A DNA stretch of 64,000 bases from Allium sativum. Taxonomy: Eukaryota; Streptophyta; Magnoliopsida; Asparagales; Amaryllidaceae. Both the position numbers and the translations under genes were made by a program. The notes under the pieces are model-generated. The model ran no database searches. It saw nothing but the letters and a program-made list of their open reading frames with translations, and was not told the origin of the DNA. The stretch is from NCBI GenBank assembly GCA_030737875.1, contig CM060909.1, forward strand, positions 30,897,659-30,961,658, read 5' to 3'. The first letter of the stretch is position 1. Each line of letters opens with the position of its first letter. This document shows, piece by piece, positions 46,792-56,507 of this stretch.

Positions 46792-49197
46792 CTAATCCAA
46801 ATATCGCATTAAGTGCTGGGCATTCCATGCTCTGGGGACTTCTTCACCATCTACGGTCGTTAACTTGAAGGTTCCTTTTTCAAGTTTCCGTTGGATGATA
46901 AAGGGTCCTTCCCATTTTGGGCCGAGGTGAGGAAGGGATGGAAAAACTCTCTTTAGCACCAAATCTCCTGGTTCGAAAGTCCTAAGGCGAACTTTTTTGT
47001 CATAATAGCGTGCCATCTGACGTCGATGTCTTGCCGCACGCAAATCCGCTTCATCCCTTTTTTCTTCGACTTCATCAAGAGACTCAAGTAAGAGCGCCCG
47101 ATTCGTCATCGGGTCATAATATGTCACCCTATGGGAAGGAACTTCCAGTTCAACTGGAATTACTGCTTCTGAACCAAAGGAGAGAGAGAAAGGGGTATGA
47201 CCGGTGGCTGTCTTAAATGTTGTTCGATATGCCCACAAAGCTAGAGGCAATTCGTCAACCCATCTTGCCTTTGCACGCTCTAACCGTTTCTTGAGGATGG
47301 ATTTTATTACTTTGTTTATTGCCTCTACTTGTCCGTTTGACTGCGGATAGGCAACTGCGGTATATCGCTTGTCTATCTTATGCTTCTGACAGAAATTTCT
47401 GAATTCAGTACTATCAAACTGGGTTCCGTTGTCAGTTATAATCGTCCTTGGAATCCCGAACCGGCATATAATATTTCTGACCACAAAACTTATCACCTTT
47501 CTTGCTGTGATCTTGGTCAAGGGCTCAGCTTCCACCCACTTCGTAAAATAGTCCACGACCACTATTGCATATTTAGCTCCTCCTTTAGCAATTGGTAGAA
47601 CTCCAATGATATCAATTCCCCACGTGGCAAATGGCCAAGGACTCACCATTGATTTAAGTTGGGTCGACGGTGCCCTGGGGATTTTGGCGAATCTCTGGCA
47701 CTTATCGCAGCGTCGTGAATAATCAGCTGCATCTTTATTGATCGTAGGCCAGAAGTATCCGTATCGCAATATCTTCTTTGCTAAAGTTTGACCTCCTGTA
47801 TGATCTCCACACTCACCTTCGTGTACTTCTCTTAGTACACGCTTGATGTCGTCGTGTGCGATACATCGTAACAGGGGCATAGAAAATCCTTGCCGATAGA
47901 GAGTATCATCTTGTATGACATATCTGGTAGCTTTGCGAACTACAGCTCTTTTCTCACTCTTCTTCAATGGGAGTGTCCCATTCTTAAGGAAATTCTTAAT
48001 TGGAGTCATCCACGACTCCTTCTCTGGCTCTGCTTCAAAAGTGAATTCAATTTCCATTGACTCAAAGCTTGGCAACTCCAACGTTTCAATTGGAATTATT
48101 TCAGTCTCTCTTGGATTGTCGGAGCTAGCCAGCTTTGCAAGTCTATCCGCTTTCTGGTTTTCAACTCTGGGAATATGTGTTATGTTATACCGCTCTAAGC
48201 TATTCAATAGCTCTTTCACTTTCTTGAGGTAGGCGATAAGTCGAGGTCCTCGAGCCACGAATTCCTCTCGCACTTGACAAACAACAATTTTAGAGTCACA
48301 AAATATGTCTATCATTTTTACTCTGAGGTCTTTAGCAATCTTCAGCCCGGCGATCAGGGCTTCATATTCAGAGTCATTGTTAGTTGCCGAAAATTCTAAT
48401 CGCAGGGCGTAATATAACGACCGTCCTTCGGGAGTGACTAAAACGATTCCAGCTCCGGACCTTCGGTCGTTCTTGGCTCCATCTGTATATAGTTTCCACG
48501 GATTTATCTTTAGCTTATCCTCTGACTTAACCACTCTGTCATTGATTACTTCCTCCTCTGGAATGGTGAACTCTGCAATAAAATCTGCTAGAGCTTGCCC
48601 CCTGATTGACTTTCGTGGTTGAAAATTCAAATCAAACTGACTTAGTTCTATATTCCATTTAATCAACCTTCCCGATGCTTCGGGTCTCTGTAACACCTGC
48701 CTTAAAGGCTGGTCGGTGTATATGGTTATTGGATGGGCTTGGAAATAGTGACGAAGTTTTCGGGATGCGATCAGGAGGCTGTAAGCAAGCTTCTCAATTT
48801 TTGGGTAGTTGCGCTCTGCCGCTGCTAATTTCTTGCTTACATAATACACTGGCCTTTGTACTTTGTTTTCTTCTCGACCCAGGGCTGTGCTGACAGCATG
48901 AGCCGAGACTGCCAAGTAAACAAATAATTCTTCGTGATCTACGGGCTTTGATAAAATCGGCGGTTTCTCTAGCAGTTCCAACAGATTTTGAAAGGCCTCA
49001 ACACAATCCGGAGTCCACTGGAAGTTCTTCTTTCCCCTTTTTATCAAATCAAAAAACGGAACACATTTATCTGTGGCTTTGGAGATGAATCTACTCAGCG
49101 CCGCTACTTTCCCTGCAAGACTTTGGACGTCTTTAATTCTCCTTGGTTCTTCGATGTTTCTAATCGCTGCTATCTGGCTAGGGTTGATTTCAATTCC
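46792..49197 (-). CDS. TE-5 pol, 3' part: dual RNase H and integrase
   Basis: Same frame as the RT segment, after a TGA. Counted from 49047 (751 codons), the first RNase H (residues 30-160) has lost its first acid (LAVSAH where YTDAS is usual), as is typical of Tat elements. A second, archaeal-type RNase H (180-305) keeps D188 in YTDGA, E227/E229 and D251 in CDSK. Integrase follows: zinc-binding H409/H416 with C447/C450, then D479 (GIDIIG), D539 (TDNGTQF) and E575 (GQVEAIN), and a C-terminal GPF motif before the end HLMRYLD. No chromodomain is present. The segment has no stop, so the enzyme region itself looks intact. Confidence 0.9.
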   Translation of the reverse strand, partial: GIEINPSQIAAIRNIEEPRRIKDVQSLAGKVAALSRFISKATDKCVPFFDLIKRGKKNFQWTPDCVEAFQNLLELLEKPPILSKPVDHEELFVYLAVSAHAVSTALGREENKVQRPVYYVSKKLAAAERNYPKIEKLAYSLLIASRKLRHYFQAHPITIYTDQPLRQVLQRPEASGRLIKWNIELSQFDLNFQPRKSIRGQALADFIAEFTIPEEEVINDRVVKSEDKLKINPWKLYTDGAKNDRRSGAGIVLVTPEGRSLYYALRLEFSATNNDSEYEALIAGLKIAKDLRVKMIDIFCDSKIVVCQVREEFVARGPRLIAYLKKVKELLNSLERYNITHIPRVENQKADRLAKLASSDNPRETEIIPIETLELPSFESMEIEFTFEAEPEKESWMTPIKNFLKNGTLPLKKSEKRAVVRKATRYVIQDDTLYRQGFSMPLLRCIAHDDIKRVLREVHEGECGDHTGGQTLAKKILRYGYFWPTINKDAADYSRRCDKCQRFAKIPRAPSTQLKSMVSPWPFATWGIDIIGVLPIAKGGAKYAIVVVDYFTKWVEAEPLTKITARKVISFVVRNIICRFGIPRTIITDNGTQFDSTEFRNFCQKHKIDKRYTAVAYPQSNGQVEAINKVIKSILKKRLERAKARWVDELPLALWAYRTTFKTATGHTPFSLSFGSEAVIPVELEVPSHRVTYYDPMTNRALLLESLDEVEEKRDEADLRAARHRRQMARYYDKKVRLRTFEPGDLVLKRVFPSLPHLGPKWEGPFIIQRKLEKGTFKLTTVDGEEVPRAWNAQHLMRYLD

Positions 49198-50127
49198 TCA
49201 GGAACTCACAATGAAGCCAAGGAACTTTCCCGATGCCACTCCAAATGAGCATTTCAGAGGATTCAATTTCATCCGGTACTTTCGCAGGATACCAAACATT
49301 TCCGCCAAGTCTTGCGTATGGCTGGAGGAATGCTTTGATTTGACAAGCATATCATCCACATAAACTTCCATAGTTTTTCCTATTTGATCATAAAACATTC
49401 CGTTTACCAAGCGCTGATAAGTAGCTCCAGCGTTTTTTAATCCGAATGGCATTACAACATAACAATATAACCCCAAATTCGTAATGAAGCTCGTATGTTC
49501 TTGGTCTGGTACGTGCATAGGAATTTGGTTGTATCCAGAATATACGTCCATGAAAGAGAGAAGTTCATGACCTGCTGTCGAGTCTACAAGCTGGTCAATC
49601 TTGGGAAGTGGGAAACTATCTTTCGGGCAAGCTTTATTTAAATCTGAAAAGTCAATGCAAGTCCGCCACTTTCCGTTTGGCTTCTTTACTAAGACGGGAT
49701 TCGATATCCAGTCGGGATATGTCGAATCTCGAATAAACCCATTCTGCTTCAACTTCTCTACTTCCTCTTTGAGAGCAGTCGACCTCTCTAGGCCCAGCAT
49801 GCGTCTCTTTTGCTTCACAGGCGGATGCTTCGGATTTACATTCAATTTGTGACTTATAATGGATGGTGATATCCCACACATGTCAGCATGGGTCCAGGCG
49901 AACACGTCTAAGTTTGCCTTCAAGAAGTCCGTTAGTTCTTTAGATCGACATGGATCCAATTGAGAACCAATCTTCAAAACTTTTGTCGGATCAGCTTTAT
50001 CAATGGGAATTTCCACCGTCGCTTCGTTAGGAGTTGCATTCCTAGCCTCTGGTTCCTCGTCTTTTCTGGGATCCAGGTCTTCAGGCGTTCCTTTGGGCAA
50101 CTCCCTCGGGGTCAATCCCTCTAATTG
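49198..50127 (-). CDS. TE-5 pol, reverse transcriptase segment
   Basis: The segment follows the gag-protease stop in the same frame. Counted from 50115, RT motifs are KQKRRMLGLER (102-111), KPNGKWRTCIDFSDLN (145-160), [13 protein letters not shown] (188-200), MPFGLKNAGATYQR (222-235) and YVDDMLVKSK (252-261), all typical of the Tat clade. It ends in TGA at 49198-49200, just after LGFIVSS, where Tat relatives have Arg. A CGA to TGA change at a CpG would explain it. Without suppression the RT lacks its C-terminal end. The segment has no start of its own and depends on reading past the TAG at 50128-50130. Confidence 0.9.
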   Translation of the reverse strand, partial: QLEGLTPRELPKGTPEDLDPRKDEEPEARNATPNEATVEIPIDKADPTKVLKIGSQLDPCRSKELTDFLKANLDVFAWTHADMCGISPSIISHKLNVNPKHPPVKQKRRMLGLERSTALKEEVEKLKQNGFIRDSTYPDWISNPVLVKKPNGKWRTCIDFSDLNKACPKDSFPLPKIDQLVDSTAGHELLSFMDVYSGYNQIPMHVPDQEHTSFITNLGLYCYVVMPFGLKNAGATYQRLVNGMFYDQIGKTMEVYVDDMLVKSKHSSSHTQDLAEMFGILRKYRMKLNPLKCSFGVASGKFLGFIVSS

Positions 50128-50130
50128 CTA
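50122..50130 (-). promoter_or_regulatory. Leaky-stop context UAG CAA UUA between gag-protease and RT
   Basis: On the minus strand GCA is followed by TAG CAA TTA, which is the tobamovirus-type readthrough context (UAG CARYYA). RT continues in the same frame without a shift. Use of the motif here is inferred from the sequence and frame, not shown. Confidence 0.7.
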
Positions 50131-52854
50131 TGCCGAGTCCCCCTTTGAGGGAGACGAGGCATCCTTACTCTCAGCGTTAAGTCCTTTCATCAACATCTTT
50201 AACTCGGCCACATAGCAGGCCCGTCCGGAAACCTGATCCCCTCTCATTACTCCAGTTCCGGCTTCGGTTGGGAACTTAAGTAACAGGCACCAAGGGGCGA
50301 TACAAACTCTAAATTCAGCGAGGGCAGGTCTCCCCAAAAATGCGTTATAAGGCGAATCTACGTCCAATACTACGAACTGAAGCATTCGCACTCTTCTACG
50401 TTCTCCTTGCCCCAGGGTCACGGGCAACTCTATGTATCCCATGGGAGCTGTCGATGCCCCGTTGAAGCCTCTGATCCATCCTTCACAAGGCTTCAGATCT
50501 TCGGACTCAAGCTTCATCTGATCAAATGACTTCTTGAACAAAATATTAACGGAACTTCCGTTGTCTACTAATACCTTATGGACCAAGGCCGGCCCAATGG
50601 TGGTAGTAATAACCAACGGATCATTGGTGGGTGATTGTATCCCAGTATTGTCTCGGCTTCGAAATACCACGTCGTCAAACATGGTCTTCTGTTGTTTTAT
50701 GGGGGTGACATCTTCCAAATCATCACCTTCATTCACGTCTAGATGCTTGGCAGCATTCACATATTGATCCATTGATCTGAAACTTCGGATTGCTGGGTGA
50801 GGTCCGCCTACTATGGAGTTGATAACAATTCCTTTACCTTTCTGTTGCGCTGTAGGCTTGGGAGCAGGTAGAATCTGTTTTGGAGCCTGCTCTCCTTGCC
50901 CCCTTTCCCTCGGGGCAACCTTGTACTCATCCAACTTCCCTTCACGCAACAGTTTCTCAATCACATCCCTCAAATGCCGACATTCATTAGTTGAATGCCC
51001 GTGAGTTCCATGAAACAAACAAAACTTCCCTGTCGCCATTTCTTTCTCGGTCGAATCACGAGGTGGCGGTCTTTTGTATTGTAACACATTATACGTATCC
51101 AGGTAAATATTTTCCAGCGTGTCGTTCAATGGTGTATAATCCTCGTAGTTCTGGAATCGGGGTCTTTTGTTAGGGTCACTTCCCCTATTTCTGTTTCTTC
51201 TGTTACCGTTTGGATTACGGTTATTGTTGTTGTTACCCCCACTTCCAGCATTGCTGTTTCCACCCTTGTTTCCTACATTTACTTCAACCTTGCCAGAACT
51301 TTCCCCAGACTGCTTCACGGTGATATTACTCTGCACATTCTCCTTTGAAGCCGTCTCAGATTTTCTCTTTCGGTTTGCCCTGGCCTCCTCTCGTCTTAGA
51401 TAAATATCGGCTTTTTCGTAGAATATCTCCCTTGTGGAGGGTGTTTTCCCAGAAAGGTAGTCTCCAAATTCAGATTCAGGATCGACTCCTTCCTTCAATG
51501 CCATCAGAATAGTGGGCTCGTGCGGGTCACTGACCTCAGTTACGGCTTGGTTAAAACGATCAAGATATGCCCTTAAAGATTCTCCTGGCGCCTGCTTGAT
51601 TCTTGACAATTCAATAACACTTTTGGACTTTCGGGCATGGAGTCGGAACTGGTTCATGAAACGCTCGCTTAATTCCTTGTAATTCGAAATCGAACGAGGA
51701 GGAAGTCGGGTAAACCAGAATAGCGCCACATCTTCTAAGTAGATTGGGAATGCTTTGCACTTCACTTCATCAGGGGCGGCAGCAGCATTCATGAGCCATG
51801 AGTACCGCATTAAATGCTGTCCCGGATCAGTCCTTCCGTTGTATTTGTCCATCTGTGGCAAGTTAAAGCGTCGGGGAAATTGGAAGTCAAGGATATCATC
51901 GGTGAAGGGAGTATGGCTTCGTTCGATGCCATAATCCTCATTTGTATAGTTCCGACTCTCGGACATGATCTGGCGAACCATTGCCTGCACATCAGCATTA
52001 GTTAGGGGCCGCTCAGGTTCCCTGGCCCTAGTATCCGAGCTCCTTCTGGGCTCTTGTTCAGGAGACGCCCTTCTTCTTCGAGCTGCCTCTGCTCGATTCC
52101 GTTCCCTGCGCTCCCGGTCGATCTCGGGAGGAGGTGATTGGAGTCTTTGCCCTCGAGTGGGGTCATTGTTTCCTAGCGCTCGTGCAATATCCTCACGAGA
52201 TCCCAAAGATCCAAATGTCAGCTGCTCCACGTTCTGAGGTCGTTCGAGTGGCCTTCGTTCACAGGGCCTCTCTTCCTCGGAAGATGAAGATTGATCCACT
52301 GGTGTGTGACGAACCGGTGATGGAGTTCTCTGTCGACGGAGTTCACTAATTTCCCGACTCATGAGCCTCATATTTTCCGGCATCATGAGATTAGTGCGCT
52401 CGTGAACTTTCATGGCCTCCCTCGTGCTCTCAAGCATGTCAAGCAAGTGCGAGAAATCTCCTTGAGTGATGGGCGCAGATGGATTGATCTGATCACTAAC
52501 CCTGGTGGCTGGAATTGGAGCATTCGTAGGGACTCGAGTAGAGGTTCCAGCTTCACCAAGCATCGGGTCGGAGCGGAGGTAGGAGGTCGGATCGGATCGG
52601 AGCCGGGGAGCCTGGTCGGATCGGTACGTGGCAAGCAGCTCGGGTCGGTTCAAATTGGGGGAATGCACTGCTTCAGAATCTCCTACCCGGATCGGATCGG
52701 AGCTCTCCCCCTGCTGTCGGCTCGGATTTCCTACATTGGTTCTTCCCGCTGCTGAACTCTGCCCCCGAGACCTTGTTACAACCGCATTTTGCTGATCTTC
52801 GCCAGCTCCATTTCCTCGAACAGACTGAACTTCTTTGCCTTTTCCTTTGGCCAT
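50128..52854 (-). CDS. TE-5 gag-protease polyprotein
   Basis: Starts at ATG 52854 and has 908 codons. Residues 1-300 are disordered and charged, with a short RSDP repeat at 78-97. The gag capsid-like domain lies at about 325-495 (PQMDKYNGRTDPGQHL, ESLRAYLDRFNQAV). An asparagine-rich basic stretch is at 530-570. A single CX2HX4HX4C zinc-knuckle-like motif is at 612-625. The retropepsin has DNGSS at 764-768, where D-T/S-G is usual, and LGRPAL at 840-845. The ORF ends with TAG followed by CAA TTA, and the same frame then continues into RT. It gives the particle proteins; pol would need stop-codon readthrough. Confidence 0.9.
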   Translation of the reverse strand: MAKGKGKEVQSVRGNGAGEDQQNAVVTRSRGQSSAAGRTNVGNPSRQQGESSDPIRVGDSEAVHSPNLNRPELLATYRSDQAPRLRSDPTSYLRSDPMLGEAGTSTRVPTNAPIPATRVSDQINPSAPITQGDFSHLLDMLESTREAMKVHERTNLMMPENMRLMSREISELRRQRTPSPVRHTPVDQSSSSEEERPCERRPLERPQNVEQLTFGSLGSREDIARALGNNDPTRGQRLQSPPPEIDRERRERNRAEAARRRRASPEQEPRRSSDTRAREPERPLTNADVQAMVRQIMSESRNYTNEDYGIERSHTPFTDDILDFQFPRRFNLPQMDKYNGRTDPGQHLMRYSWLMNAAAAPDEVKCKAFPIYLEDVALFWFTRLPPRSISNYKELSERFMNQFRLHARKSKSVIELSRIKQAPGESLRAYLDRFNQAVTEVSDPHEPTILMALKEGVDPESEFGDYLSGKTPSTREIFYEKADIYLRREEARANRKRKSETASKENVQSNITVKQSGESSGKVEVNVGNKGGNSNAGSGGNNNNNRNPNGNRRNRNRGSDPNKRPRFQNYEDYTPLNDTLENIYLDTYNVLQYKRPPPRDSTEKEMATGKFCLFHGTHGHSTNECRHLRDVIEKLLREGKLDEYKVAPRERGQGEQAPKQILPAPKPTAQQKGKGIVINSIVGGPHPAIRSFRSMDQYVNAAKHLDVNEGDDLEDVTPIKQQKTMFDDVVFRSRDNTGIQSPTNDPLVITTTIGPALVHKVLVDNGSSVNILFKKSFDQMKLESEDLKPCEGWIRGFNGASTAPMGYIELPVTLGQGERRRVRMLQFVVLDVDSPYNAFLGRPALAEFRVCIAPWCLLLKFPTEAGTGVMRGDQVSGRACYVAELKMLMKGLNAESKDASSPSKGDSA

Positions 52855-52977
52855 GAGTCTTTGACAATCACTTCAACGAATATAAAAAGGTGGAGAAACT
52901 TAAGGATTCACTTCTTTGAACTCAACGGTCCAAAAAATAGAAAGAGATCCCGGAAAATAAAGAATTTAGATGAGGAA

Positions 52978-52994
52978 TCTCAATGAAAGCACCA
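52978..52994 (-). other. TE-5 primer-binding site
   Basis: The element strand reads TGGTGCTTTCATTGAGA, three bases from the LTR end. It starts with TGG, the complement of the tRNA CCA end. It is not the initiator-Met type of TE-1, 2, 3 and 6; I do not assign the tRNA. Confidence 0.7.
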
Positions 52995-52997
52995 AAA

Positions 52998-53912
52998 TGT
53001 TAGTCCCAAAAGTGGTTCTAACACCCAAATTGATTAAAAGCAAATAAGATGAGATAAAAATAAAAATGAACACACAGGATTTATAGTGGTTCGGCGAAGA
53101 AATGCCTACGTCCACTTATCTTTCACTATATTCAATGATTCAGTTGCAAATACAATGTAATTGTCACTTGATTTCACTCACAACTCGCTTATATTCACTC
53201 AATAGATTAAAACAAATAATGAAAGAAGATTTGGATTCTCCGGGAGCAATGGAGTTCGGATTATGGAGGTAGTTGAATTCTCAAAGTGCCTAAAAAAAAG
53301 ATCCTTCTCTTTGTCTCCAGACGGGGTATTTATAGGTGTGAATTTACTCGAAACTTGATCTGGGTCGGGGCCACATGTCGTCCATCCCACTATCTTCGGG
53401 TTCGGATGAACTATTATGTTGACAACGCATCAAAGGAATGGAAGTTATGGGTAGGAACTGGTCACAGCCGGTCCGGATATCCAGGCGCTTTTGCAGGAGA
53501 ATAATATGGAACATGGGCTCTGGTCGGAGACGCACAGATAAGGGGTTCGGATCGGGATATCCGATCCGACCCGGATTGGCTTCGATGCAACGCTCTCTTC
53601 TTCTCTAATCTACTCCGCTCCGATCCATTTTCGTGGCAAACAGGTGGCTTTCCGATCCAATTGAGATCATGTTGCCCTCCGATCCGATTAGATATACCTT
53701 ACCAATTTCCCCAGCGGCAGTTCACCGATCCGAACAGAAGACTCTATCCGACCCGAACCGATATGTTGCTCTGACCCGACCCGAACAACTGAAGCTATCC
53801 AATCTAGATTGTAGTGTCTTCTCCAATCCAAACCGAAGTCTTCTAATTAAAAATGCTCTTCAATGTCTGGTTTCTTAACTTTGTGTTGCCTAGTTTACAA
53901 AGTAGGCTAACA
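52998..53912 (-). repeat. TE-5 right LTR (5' LTR), 915 bp
   Basis: Near-identical partner of 25614-26527, TGTTAGTCCC to GGCTAACA. TATAAATA on the minus strand at 53327-53334 would start the genomic RNA, leaving roughly 300 bp of R and U5 before the primer site. Confidence 0.95.
53327..53334 (-). promoter_or_regulatory. TATA box of TE-5 5' LTR
   Basis: TATAAATACCCC on the minus strand, about 335 bp from the inner LTR end. Confidence 0.55.
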
Positions 53913-53917
53913 ACAAT
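53913..53917. repeat. TE-5 target-site duplication, right copy (ACAAT)
   Basis: Second copy of the ACAAT at 25609-25613. Confidence 0.95.
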
Positions 53918-54202
53918 ATAGAATAGATTTCATGGCCATCACCTAAGAATCTCCCTATGTACCGGTTACACTATTATCCCTCAAAATTAAACTTTTCATT
54001 ACATTTCAAATTCGAATTTAGCTGAGAGAGAAAAATACTATCAACTGGCTAAAAATTGTAAACTTATTTTGTTGTATCAATTGAAAATGAGTCGTATTTC
54101 AAAAAAAAAATGGCATGTTACTACAGTCTAAAATGCATGATGGTCCTATTTAAATGGATGGAAATGAAAAGAAAGAAAAAAAACGAAAATGAGTGAAATG
54201 CA
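53913..54202 (-). repeat. TE-4 LTR A, second part
   Basis: Continues LTR A after TE-5 and matches 56184-56480 of LTR B closely. It ends GAAATGCA. Only GACTCC of the purine tract remains after it. Confidence 0.9.
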
Positions 54203-54209
54203 GACTCCA
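54203..54209. other. Seven-base LTR-LTR junction in TE-4
   Basis: GACTCCA lies between the end of LTR A and the start of LTR B. GACTCC is the first part of the purine-tract complement found after LTRs B and C, so almost the whole internal region that should lie between A and B is absent. Confidence 0.85.
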
Positions 54210-56480
54210 TGATCGACACTAGTCTATGAATTAGAAAAGCGCGACATTTAAATTAAATTCTGCAAGCATACAGGTGTGTAGCATACAGGTCGAACACAGG
54301 GAGGTGAATTAAATCAAATTATTTATCTAATCTCTTGGGCGAGTTAGACAAAACTTTGGAGGTTGATTTTGAAAATTAAACAAAACAAAATTAAAACTGT
54401 AGTTTGATTCAGAACAGATCTAACTGAACCAACGATCAAATCACAATTTCAATGGAAAAGCAATGAAACTATGAATCAGATTCAAATCTAATCAAATCCA
54501 ATTTAACCTATGAACGCGATTAAAATACAGAAAATAAAAGTGTAGAATATAAATAACAATAGGAAATAAAATTATGATTACCGCTGAATCTAATCAGACG
54601 ATCAATCACTAATGAAAAGAAATGCAAAATACAAATAGTGTTCTACCGAATCTAATCGTGTAGACAACACTAATTGCTAAGAAATAGAAAATTGCATAAG
54701 ATAAAAAGAAAAATGAGTTTTATTAATGAAGAAAAGAATAGAATGAGATATATGATAGGATAGGATGGTGGCTACAATGCCATTACAAGGGTATATATAG
54801 GGAAGATAGCCAAACCCTAACCCTAACCCTAATGATAACTGGGCCTGGTCATTACATCACTAATTAGTTTACAATGAGAAACATAAATGGGCCTTAGATA
54901 AATAAAGCAAATTTGGTCCTTTTCTCTTTTCCTCTTGCTTCCTTGACATTTCTTCATTGATTTGTGATGTGCAAAGCCTTTTTATCAATCCTTTTCTTGT
55001 CCAACAGCAACTAGATGTGAGATCTTCATCTACAATTCTTCAAAATGTAAATATATATCAATTTCATCTCTATTTCTCCACTTTTCTGGTTGCATGCGGA
55101 CTGGGTTGGAATATCTGTAAAAGTAATAAAATAATACCCAAGTAATATTTATTTATATACAAAAGATAAGAAACAAGAGCATAAAATAAACATATTCCTA
55201 TGTCAATCAAATACCCCCACACTTATCTTTTACTCGTCCTCGAGTAAAAAGAAAATGGAAAACTAACTAGATAAGTCACACTTTCGTAGGAAACACGATT
55301 GCATTGAGCATATGCAACAAGCCGTTAAACCTCTAGGTGTCCCTAGTAGGACGAGTGGTGTCTCGTGAGGGTTTTCAGCGGATACTACCCACAAAATCCA
55401 AATGTAGTATGCTATGATTCTAATGAAACTACATGAATGCAACGGACATATGCAAACAAAAGCAAAAGTGAAAACAAGACTTGTTTGTGAAGTGGTACAA
55501 CAAATTAAATTAACAATTTCTAGTCAGTTGATTTTATTTTAGTTACCTCAACTTGTCACAAATTTTCAATATAAATCAAGTTTTCAAATGTTAAATTCCA
55601 GTTTGGCCAGTTAGTTCGGTCGATAACATAGTGCAGCCATGAAATAGATTCTTAGTTTGCTTGGCACAGTTTGTAAAGTGGTATTCTAATTTTCTTATGT
55701 ATGGCTAGTCAAATCAATAAGGTAAAGAAGTATTTGGGCATCATCGCTTATTCTTTATTCTATAAAATTTTAAGATTTATGATTAAGTACATACACCTAA
55801 CTTAGAAGACCAAGGTTTACCACCCATGCACTGCCTCGCGGACTAACGGAGAGTGGGTAAAGAGCTTGGCGTATTGTGCAGGACGACTTTGACTTTGTCA
55901 ACAACGTGTCGGTAATCCTTAGGTGTCCAATCTCATAAAATGAGACCAAGATATTCCAACGCTGACTTTGTCAACAACGTGTCGGATAGAGCTTGGCGGG
56001 TTTGCACACCAACGCTTGATATACAAGCAATGTTGGATACCCTTGGATTACTATTATTATTATTGAAATTATAAGCACAAAAGAGAGTTACGTGAATTCA
56101 ACTTAACACAACTTAGTTTTAAAGATTCGAAAAGCCAGTATAAGTATTTTAAGTCCTCCACTTATTTAAACAAAGTCTACAATATAGAATAGATTTCATG
56201 GCCATCACCTAAGAATCTCCCTATGTACCGGTTACACTATTATCCCTCAAAATTAAACTTTTCATTATATTTCTAATTCGAATTTAGCTGAGAGAGAAAA
56301 ATACTATCAACTGGCTAAAAATTGTAAATGTATTTTGTTGTATCAATTGAAAATGAGTCGTATTTCAAAAAAAAAAATGGCATGTTACTACAGTCTAAAA
56401 TGCATGATGGTCCTATTTAAATGGATGGAAATGAAAAGAAAGAAAGAAAGCGAAAAGAAAACGAAAATGAGTGAAATGCA
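54210..56480 (-). repeat. TE-4 LTR B, 2.27 kb
   Basis: Complete LTR from TGATCGACACTAG to GAAATGCA. It holds a minus-strand TATATATA box (54792-54799) in a 170-bp part missing from LTR A, a region with GGCGGGTTTGCACACC and paired ACAACGTGTCGG words (about 55855-56010), and an ATT run near 56049. Followed by a full purine tract. Confidence 0.9.
54792..54799 (-). promoter_or_regulatory. TATA box of TE-4 LTR B
   Basis: TATATATA on the minus strand followed by CCCTTG. LTR C has TATAAATA at the matching place (58620-58627); LTR A lacks it. Confidence 0.45.
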
Positions 56481-56502
56481 GACTCCCCCCCCCCCCCCAC
56501 AC
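56481..56502 (-). other. Polypurine tract after LTR B
   Basis: The minus strand reads GTGT, a run of fourteen G, then AGTC before the LTR. The counterpart after LTR C (60602-60616) has only seven G. Confidence 0.75.
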
Positions 56503-56507
56503 TAGAA

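Larger units (their letters stand above)
25614..53912 (-). mobile_element. TE-5: Ty3/gypsy Tat-type retrotransposon with antisense ORF
   Basis: LTRs of 914 and 915 bp with TGTTAG/CTAACA ends flank gag-protease, RT, two RNase H domains and integrase on the minus strand, and a large ORF on the plus strand. Without TE-6 the element is about 14 kb. The second, archaeal-type RNase H and the antisense ORF are hallmarks of the plant Tat clade (Retand, Grande, RIRE2 relatives). By eye the LTRs differ at about a dozen positions and one indel. At a plant rate of 1.3e-8 per site per year this suggests roughly half a million years, a rough estimate only. Confidence 0.95.

Noticed and set aside
54810..54834. 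CCCTAA-type telomere-like repeats in LTR B
   Set aside because: Only three units, inside an LTR leader; plant telomeres are usually CCCTAAA. The run is too short to mean an interstitial telomere.
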